Assembly (NCBI GenBank): GCA_964407285.1
Contig: CAYOVG010000301.1
Span: 1 to 8,831, forward strand
Length of the DNA stretch: 8,831 nucleotides
Reading direction: 5' to 3'
From: CAYOVG01 sp964407285
Lineage (GTDB): Bacteria; Desulfobacterota; Syntrophobacteria; Syntrophobacterales; Syntrophobacteraceae
Each line of letters begins with the position of its first letter. Within the stretch, counting starts at the first letter, position 1. The position numbers were made by a program, and so were the translations under genes. The notes under the pieces are model-generated. The model saw only the letters and a list, made by a program, of their open reading frames with translations. It was not told where the DNA came from and made no database searches. This document shows positions 4,893 through 8,831 of the stretch, piece after piece.

Positions 4893-6560
4893 CTAAGGTT
4901 TTCCGGTATGGGTGACCTTCCAGATGACTCCCGTTCCCGGCCAGGCATTCATGCCCTGCTCGCTGAATTCGATCACCCCGAAGTCCGTGACGTAGAGCGC
5001 CCCGTCAGGCCCCCATGTAACTTGGATGGGTCTGCGCAGTCCTCCACTCCGATCGACCCATCCGGGTTTTCGGCTTTTATTGATAAGGAAGTCAAAGGCT
5101 TCGCTCGTCTGGAGATCAACCCCCTGGACCCGAAAGCCCGGCCAACTGAAAGGCTCTTTATAGTAGGGGATAATGGCGCCGAACTCCGCAACGATCACGA
5201 GTTCTCCGGGAAGTCCGAATTCCTCGCGTCCAAAGACCATTCCCTCTGCTGCGCTATGGACAGGAAGCCTCACCAGGGGCTGAGGAGGCAAGGGCTGGTC
5301 CTTCAGCAGCTTTTTTCTGGTCTCTTCCGTCAGGGTGTACTCGTGGGGAAAGGGGGATTTCTTGAAGTCGGGATCGTTGGGTCTCTTGAAGCGCTCAGCC
5401 ACGATGGGCAGGCCGCTGTAGTAATCCGGCCATCCGTACCACGCCCCCTCACTAATCTCCCAGATTGTCTCCCAATCGTCGTAGACCGGGCGAGGCTCCA
5501 TAATGTTGGCGCTGTTCATGGTCGAGACGAGCCTCCCGTCCGGGGAGAATGCATATCCGAAGTTGGACCGGAGCCCCCAGGCAATGCGTTTGATGTCCTT
5601 ACCGTCCGGGGTTGCGCTGTAGAATGCTCCGTGACACCACGAATATCCGGGAACTACCATCCCGTCCTCGGGCTTGACGCCCAGCGGAAGGTAGGCGCCC
5701 GTCCACACCTTCCCCTTTTCTTTGTCGAACGGGTCGTCGATTTGGAAACCCACACCTCTCAGGGTAACCGGCTCGCAGGATAGCTCCCGGCAGCCCGGTT
5801 TGTTGAAAACTTTCATAACCCTGGTCATGTGACCGTCCACGGGGCCGGTATTCCCCTGAGTGGAGAGGAAAAAGACCATTCTGCCGTCCGGGCCGAATAC
5901 GGCTTTGTGGTTGAGAAATTCCCCCCAGGAAGGAATCCCGTCGATAATGGTCTTGAACTCCCCGGTCTTGGGGTTCAGAGTCGAGTATCGGGTGCGGTGG
6001 GAGACATAGAGCAGACCGTTCTTCTCATTGTAGGTGAGACCCGTGATGGGCGGAATGACGCCTTCAGGAATCCCGGAGATCCGGTAGGTCGGCTCCCACT
6101 GAACCTGGGCGTTTCGGATGGCGTCCAGAGCCACCACTTTGTCGAATACCACCTCACGCTTCCCTCCGGGGCGAATCCGAACGATTTGTGCCGAAGGGGC
6201 CTTCTCGGGACCAGTCCCATAGGTATGCCCTCCCGCTTCGGCCACATACATCTCGCCGTCCGGGCCAAATGCGAGATCGACGGGATAGTTGAAATCGGTT
6301 GCGACCACATCCACCTTGTAGCCCGGAAGAGTCGAAACAGCGCTCGGATCAGCGGGCAGCTTTCCTTTTTGTTGAACGGAAGAGCGGGCCTCCTGCCCGG
6401 CCCCCGGTCCGTTTTGACTACCCGCCTCGCTCTTGGGGGAAAGCTCGGAAGCGCTGCCTCCTTGTGCAAATGTTGGATAAACAGGTAGGAAAAGAACCAA
6501 TGTGAGCGCAATGACCCACCCTCTCGGCCCGCCGGCGATAATTGCTGTTCCAGGCGCCAT
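4893..6560 (-). CDS. Exported beta-propeller dehydrogenase, PQQ-dependent glucose/sorbosone dehydrogenase family
   Basis: 555 aa. ATG (6560-6558) has GAGGAG seven bases upstream (plus-strand CTCCTC 6568-6573). A signal peptide spans about 1-33 (hydrophobic 14-30, cleavage near FAQ/GG), followed by a Ser/Gly/Gln-rich linker to about 75. The propeller then runs to the end, with repeated blade phrases FGPDGEMYVAEAG (98-110), VFGPDGRMVFF (221-231), AFSPDGRLVSTMNS (337-350) and WGPDGALYVTDFG (516-528), plus YGWPDYYSG (375-383). By hand alignment to soluble glucose dehydrogenase, H218 before FGPDG and R331 in GLRSNFG sit where catalytic H144 and R228 lie, so it may well be active. Expected role: periplasmic PQQ-dependent oxidation of a sugar or polyol; substrate and electron acceptor unknown. 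C257, C262 and C309 could form a disulfide. No PQQ synthesis genes are in view. The large plus-strand frames opposite it are shadows. Confidence 0.87.
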   Translation of the reverse strand: MAPGTAIIAGGPRGWVIALTLVLFLPVYPTFAQGGSASELSPKSEAGSQNGPGAGQEARSSVQQKGKLPADPSAVSTLPGYKVDVVATDFNYPVDLAFGPDGEMYVAEAGGHTYGTGPEKAPSAQIVRIRPGGKREVVFDKVVALDAIRNAQVQWEPTYRISGIPEGVIPPITGLTYNEKNGLLYVSHRTRYSTLNPKTGEFKTIIDGIPSWGEFLNHKAVFGPDGRMVFFLSTQGNTGPVDGHMTRVMKVFNKPGCRELSCEPVTLRGVGFQIDDPFDKEKGKVWTGAYLPLGVKPEDGMVVPGYSWCHGAFYSATPDGKDIKRIAWGLRSNFGYAFSPDGRLVSTMNSANIMEPRPVYDDWETIWEISEGAWYGWPDYYSGLPIVAERFKRPNDPDFKKSPFPHEYTLTEETRKKLLKDQPLPPQPLVRLPVHSAAEGMVFGREEFGLPGELVIVAEFGAIIPYYKEPFSWPGFRVQGVDLQTSEAFDFLINKSRKPGWVDRSGGLRRPIQVTWGPDGALYVTDFGVIEFSEQGMNAWPGTGVIWKVTHTGKP

Positions 6561-6691
6561 TTTTCATCTCCTCACTTTGCATCCGGAAGGGGTCTCCGCC
6601 ATGTCGGCAAAGACCGGAAGAGAGGAAGAAGGGGGTTGAGACGTGCTTTGGAACCACCCTCTGGATCGAGAACACTTCAGACTATTTGAAA

Positions 6692-6720
6692 CCGATAATG
6701 ATGGTTAACCGACAAGTCAA
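6692..6720 (-). promoter_or_regulatory. Candidate promoter for the propeller dehydrogenase gene
   Basis: On the minus strand TTGACT (plus 6715-6720) matches the -35 consensus at five of six positions. Seventeen bases later, TATCGG (plus 6692-6697) is a poor -10 with three matches. The leader to the ATG would be about 125 bases. By eye only. Confidence 0.28.
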
Positions 6721-6768
6721 GACAGGTAAGGCGAGGTGAACGCGTGACGGTATCCATTCGTATTCCGG

Positions 6769-6804
6769 GCAGCGGCGCTAGTGTAAGTGCGCTCGCGCCG
6801 CTGC
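6769..6804. repeat. Perfect 10-bp GC-rich inverted repeat
   Basis: GCAGCGGCGC (6769-6778) and GCGCCGCTGC (6795-6804) with a 16-base spacer. It lies in the 317-base gap between two minus-strand genes, 74 bases past the stop of the PRC-barrel gene and upstream of the dehydrogenase promoter candidate. It is probably a transcript-end structure or a palindromic repeat that separates the two units. A second perfect hairpin, GCAGCA/TGCTGC, follows at 6824-6839. Confidence 0.55.
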
Positions 6805-6854
6805 AATTCAGCCGCTGTTCCTTGCAGCAGTTATGCTGCCGAAGATGAAATCCG

Positions 6855-6872
6855 ATTGCCTTTACCGGCAAT
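6855..6872 (-). terminator. Hairpin just after the PRC-barrel gene, possible terminator
   Basis: ATTGCC (6855-6860) and GGCAAT (6867-6872) form a perfect 6-bp stem, extendable by a G-T wobble and a C-G pair, starting four to six bases past the stop. The minus strand then reads GATTTCATC, only a weak T-rich stretch. With 6824-6839 and 6769-6804 it makes three consecutive hairpins, so transcription from the small exported-protein genes probably ends here. Confidence 0.4.
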
Positions 6873-6877
6873 TGGCG

Positions 6878-7444
6878 TTACAGTCCCGGATCAATACCGT
6901 AGTTGTCGTAAACCTCCGGGCCGACGCCATAGTAGCCGTAAACCTCCCTATTGACGTCAGGGTCCTGAAGTTCGGCTACGCTGTCGATCCTGGGATTTCC
7001 CTCGAGGCTTCCTTTAGGAGTGTTCAGGGAAAGACCGTATTGTATTTTCCGATTCACGTGGACCGTTTGCCAGGGAACCGGATAGAGATTCTCACCATCC
7101 TGTCCACGGACAATCAGGTACTGGATTTTCCCGTTTCGCTCAAGGACCTCGGTGATGGTGCCCAACTTATCCCCTGTGGCGTTCCAGAGCACATTTCCGA
7201 CCAACTCACTGGGGTTCATCATGGACTGCTGCTGAACGTTGCCGGCTCCTTGCTGCTGCATGCCGGATTGCGAGGTTTGCGCCCCCTGCCCGCCCTTGAA
7301 CTGCTGCTGTTGACCTTGCCGCTGGGTATTGGGGTTCGAGTACATGGAATCGCCCTGCCTGCCGCCTGCCTGCTGCGCCCATGCCGGAGAAGCGATGAGC
7401 GCCGACGCCATCACCAGATTCAGAATCCATTTCACTTTCACCAT
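6878..7444 (-). CDS. Exported Gln-rich PRC-barrel protein with a C-terminal Tyr/Gly tail
   Basis: 188 aa. ATG (7444-7442) has AAGGGAG eight bases upstream (plus 7453-7459). A signal peptide spans 1-23 (AWA/QQ). Residues 24-76 are a low-complexity Gln/Gly/Asn/Ser region. A PRC-barrel follows at about 79-131: SELVGNVLWNATGDKLG, then IQYLIVRGQDG (107-117), then YPVPWQTVHVN (121-131). PRC-barrels are small beta domains known from photosynthetic reaction-centre subunit H, from RimM, and from many secreted stress or envelope proteins. The C-terminus carries two copies of EVYxxYG (167-173 and 177-183) and ends IDPGL. That tail resembles motifs in the acidic Tyr-rich protein encoded two genes upstream. 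Likely periplasmic or surface-associated; its partner is unknown. Confidence 0.85.
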   Translation of the reverse strand: MVKVKWILNLVMASALIASPAWAQQAGGRQGDSMYSNPNTQRQGQQQQFKGGQGAQTSQSGMQQQGAGNVQQQSMMNPSELVGNVLWNATGDKLGTITEVLERNGKIQYLIVRGQDGENLYPVPWQTVHVNRKIQYGLSLNTPKGSLEGNPRIDSVAELQDPDVNREVYGYYGVGPEVYDNYGIDPGL

Positions 7445-7577
7445 ATTGAAATCTCCCTTGTCTTATGTATACGGGTCAATTCTTACGAACACTCCTTCAC
7501 ACGAACTCCGTGCGTCTCACGACTCACGGGCCGACTGTCGCGCCGGCGAATCTCGAGCCCCGCCGCCAAAGGGGGCA

Positions 7578-7597
7578 ATCGGCAATCGACAGCCGAT
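7578..7597. repeat. Short inverted repeat in the gap between two exported-protein genes
   Basis: ATCGGC (7578-7583) and GCCGAT (7592-7597) are perfect arms with an 8-base loop, 14 bases past the stop of the duplicated-domain gene (minus strand). No T-tract follows. It may slow transcription or protect an mRNA 3' end inside the 166-base gap; otherwise the gap shows nothing. Confidence 0.3.
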
Positions 7598-7610
7598 GCG
7601 CACTCCCGGT

Positions 7611-8360
7611 CTACTGCTGTCCGGCTTTGCTGCCCGGAGACTGCGAGGGTGCGGTCCGAACCCGCGGCCTGTCGATCTGCATCGTCTTGCCGTCCGCGGT
7701 CAGCTGATTGGCCACCAGAACGAGCTGGTCGCTGACTCGAGCGAGGTTGCCCTTGACCTGAACCTGCTCGCCGGGCTCAATCTTGATGTTTTCGAGATTT
7801 CTGACAGGACCGAGGTCGGCAATGACCTGCTTGCCATCCTGGGTCTGGAGCATGACGACTTCATGCTCCGTGTTGGTTCCCTGCAGGTTCACGGTCTTTT
7901 CCCGGATCACCTGCCCCGATAGTTGCTGGGGCTGAGCAGCATCCATTTTCTTCTTCGCGGATTTGGGCCGATCGGACCTCTGAATCTGCACGGTCTGCCC
8001 ATTCGCAGTCACCTGCTCCGCAAACAGAACCGGCCGGTTGCTCACTCTGTTGACTTTCCCGCTGAGTTGAATCTGCTCACCGGACTGAATCTTGATATTT
8101 TCCAGGTTCTTTGCGGGACCCAGGTCGGCAACGATCTGGTTGCCTTTCTGTGTCTTCAGAAGCACAACCTTATCCTGCGTGTTGGTGCTTTTATTCTTGA
8201 CGGTCTTCTCTTTCAGCACTTCACCGGTTATCTGTCGCTTGTTCTGCATTTGCGCCTGCTGATCCGGCTTTTGCCCCGCCCCCTGCTGCGCCATAACCGG
8301 AACTGCAACAAAGAGCGCCAGAATTGCCACTGCCGATGTCTTCAAAACATGTTTAACCAT
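7611..8360 (-). CDS. Exported protein of two tandem copies of an ~88-residue beta domain
   Basis: 249 aa. ATG (8360-8358) has AAGGGG about five bases upstream. A signal peptide spans 1-25 (VMA/QQ), then a short Gln-rich linker. Two copies of one domain, about 43-131 and 146-234, align without gaps at an offset of 103 residues: TGEVLKEKTV/SGQVIREKTV, KVVLLKTQKG/EVVMLQTQDG, VADLGP/IADLGP, NLENIKIQSGEQIQ/NLENIKIEPGEQVQ, RVSNRPVLFA/RVSDQLVLVA and VTANGQTVQI/LTADGKTMQI. The spacer between copies is Lys-rich (KSAKKK, 133-138). The alternation of short strands with a GEQ turn suggests a small beta-barrel of OB-fold type, as in periplasmic stress proteins, but I do not recognise the family. Identity between copies is high enough to imply a fairly recent duplication. 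The tail (235-249) is Ser/Pro/Gln-rich. It lies 45 bases downstream of the acidic protein gene and is probably co-transcribed with it. Confidence 0.85.
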   Translation of the reverse strand: MVKHVLKTSAVAILALFVAVPVMAQQGAGQKPDQQAQMQNKRQITGEVLKEKTVKNKSTNTQDKVVLLKTQKGNQIVADLGPAKNLENIKIQSGEQIQLSGKVNRVSNRPVLFAEQVTANGQTVQIQRSDRPKSAKKKMDAAQPQQLSGQVIREKTVNLQGTNTEHEVVMLQTQDGKQVIADLGPVRNLENIKIEPGEQVQVKGNLARVSDQLVLVANQLTADGKTMQIDRPRVRTAPSQSPGSKAGQQ

Positions 8361-8405
8361 AAAATCCCCTTATCTGACGAGTTATTTCTTGCAATCAGGC
8401 AACCA

Positions 8406-8756
8406 TTAGATGTCCAGGAATCCGGCATCGCCGGGATCGTCGTACGAATCGTAGTACCAGTCGTTCTGGTCAAAATCGCCTTCATAAGTACCTGAATAGT
8501 ACTCATCCGAATTATACCAGCCATCGGTATCATCCATGCCATAGTACCCGAAAGTGCCTTCGTCTTCGAAAACACCGGATTGATAGGTGTCGTAGTACCA
8601 GTTATCGCCATAATTATCGTCGTACACTCCCGAATAATAGGGATTCTCGAACACCCCTTCAGTTTCGAGAGCGTGTACCGTGGCGGCCATGATAACCGCC
8701 ACCAGTAGTACGGCACACAGCACCGTTACGGAAACCTTCAAATTGCGTAAGCTCAT
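8406..8756 (-). CDS. Exported, highly acidic Tyr/Asp/Gly-rich small protein
   Basis: 116 aa. ATG (8756-8754) has AAGGAG six bases upstream. A signal peptide spans 1-29 (VHA/LE). The mature part (30-116) has no Lys or Arg, about 24 Asp/Glu, 16 Tyr and three Trp, so it would be strongly negative and aromatic. It contains a repeat of about 20 residues: YYSGVYDDNYGDNWYYDTY (40-58) and a second copy at 86-105 beginning YYSGTYEG and ending DWYYDSY. GVFE also occurs twice (34, 61), and FGYYG lies at 69-73. No known domain. The composition would suit calcium or other cation binding, a disordered surface coat, or Tyr-mediated assembly, all inference. It is the first gene of the minus-strand group in this window. 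A real gene is supported by the signal peptide, the good ribosome site and the internal repeat. Confidence 0.8.
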   Translation of the reverse strand: MSLRNLKVSVTVLCAVLLVAVIMAATVHALETEGVFENPYYSGVYDDNYGDNWYYDTYQSGVFEDEGTFGYYGMDDTDGWYNSDEYYSGTYEGDFDQNDWYYDSYDDPGDAGFLDI

Positions 8757-8831
8757 ACTATACTCCTTTTAGTGGTTCCTGAATCCGTGAGATTACAAAT
8801 ATCAAATTACCTATATTAGTACATATAAGTG
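8757..8831 (-). promoter_or_regulatory. AT-rich upstream region of the exported-protein genes
   Basis: The 75 bases before the acidic protein gene are markedly more AT-rich than the rest of the window and should hold the promoter of the three-gene group. TGTAAT on the minus strand (plus about 8795-8800) could be a -10, but there is no convincing -35 at the right distance and the region is cut by the window edge. Confidence 0.3.

Noticed and set aside
4631..4915. 94-codon plus-strand frame in the convergent gap.
   Set aside because: It runs through the inverted repeats and into the dehydrogenase 3' end; no ribosome site or domain.
4908..6488. Two long plus-strand frames (4908-5783 and 5829-6488) opposite the propeller dehydrogenase.
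   Set aside because: Low-complexity shadows of a well-supported minus-strand gene, with no recognisable domain.
6833..7922. Long plus-strand frames opposite the PRC-barrel and duplicated-domain genes.
   Set aside because: The minus-strand genes have signal peptides, ribosome sites and domain repeats; the plus-strand frames have none.

Overview
The window reads as a stretch of moderately GC-rich chromosome from a Gram-negative bacterium. Five of the products carry Sec-type signal peptides or are integral membrane proteins. Intergenic palindromes resemble the repeats whose antisense reading gives the spurious peptide VIPAQAGIQ. From memory, the paired small cupins look like those found in Desulfuromonadales, Syntrophobacterales and related Deltaproteobacteria. 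That placement is inference; nothing here fixes the genus. No rRNA, tRNA, CRISPR array, integrase or transposase was seen.

Left part, plus strand (1-3234). A two-copy tandem repeat is followed by an exported D-Ala-D-Ala dipeptidase (VanX/DdpX type, zinc ligands intact). Next comes a hairpin-rich leader and a divergent ketoacyl-ACP-synthase-III-like protein. Two short cupin genes follow: the first has lost the usual HxH metal ligands and the second keeps a textbook metal-binding set. A 41-codon reading frame overlaps the first cupin start by a TTGA junction.

Middle (3235-4892). After a 470-base gap without a convincing gene comes a polytopic membrane protein of YjdF/DUF2238 type. It is fused to a C-terminal ComEA-like helix-hairpin-helix. 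This gene converges on the next one, and the 351 bases between them hold a REP-like palindromic repeat and a dense set of perfect inverted repeats (4655-4799) whose arms can pair in competing ways.

Right part, minus strand (4893-8831). An exported beta-propeller of the PQQ-dependent sugar/sorbosone dehydrogenase family lies nearest the middle. Upstream of it on the same strand are three small exported proteins: a Gln-rich PRC-barrel protein, a protein made of two copies of one ~88-residue domain, and a very acidic Tyr/Asp/Gly-rich protein with no Lys or Arg after its signal peptide. They share orientation and close spacing (45 and 166 bases). The PRC protein ends in EVYxxYG repeats that resemble motifs in the acidic protein. 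They may act together in the envelope, but nothing in the sequence names a function.

The items most worth checking are the 4655-4799 element, the membrane-HhH fusion, the apparent His/Asn exchange in the synthase active site, and the motif shared between the small exported proteins.
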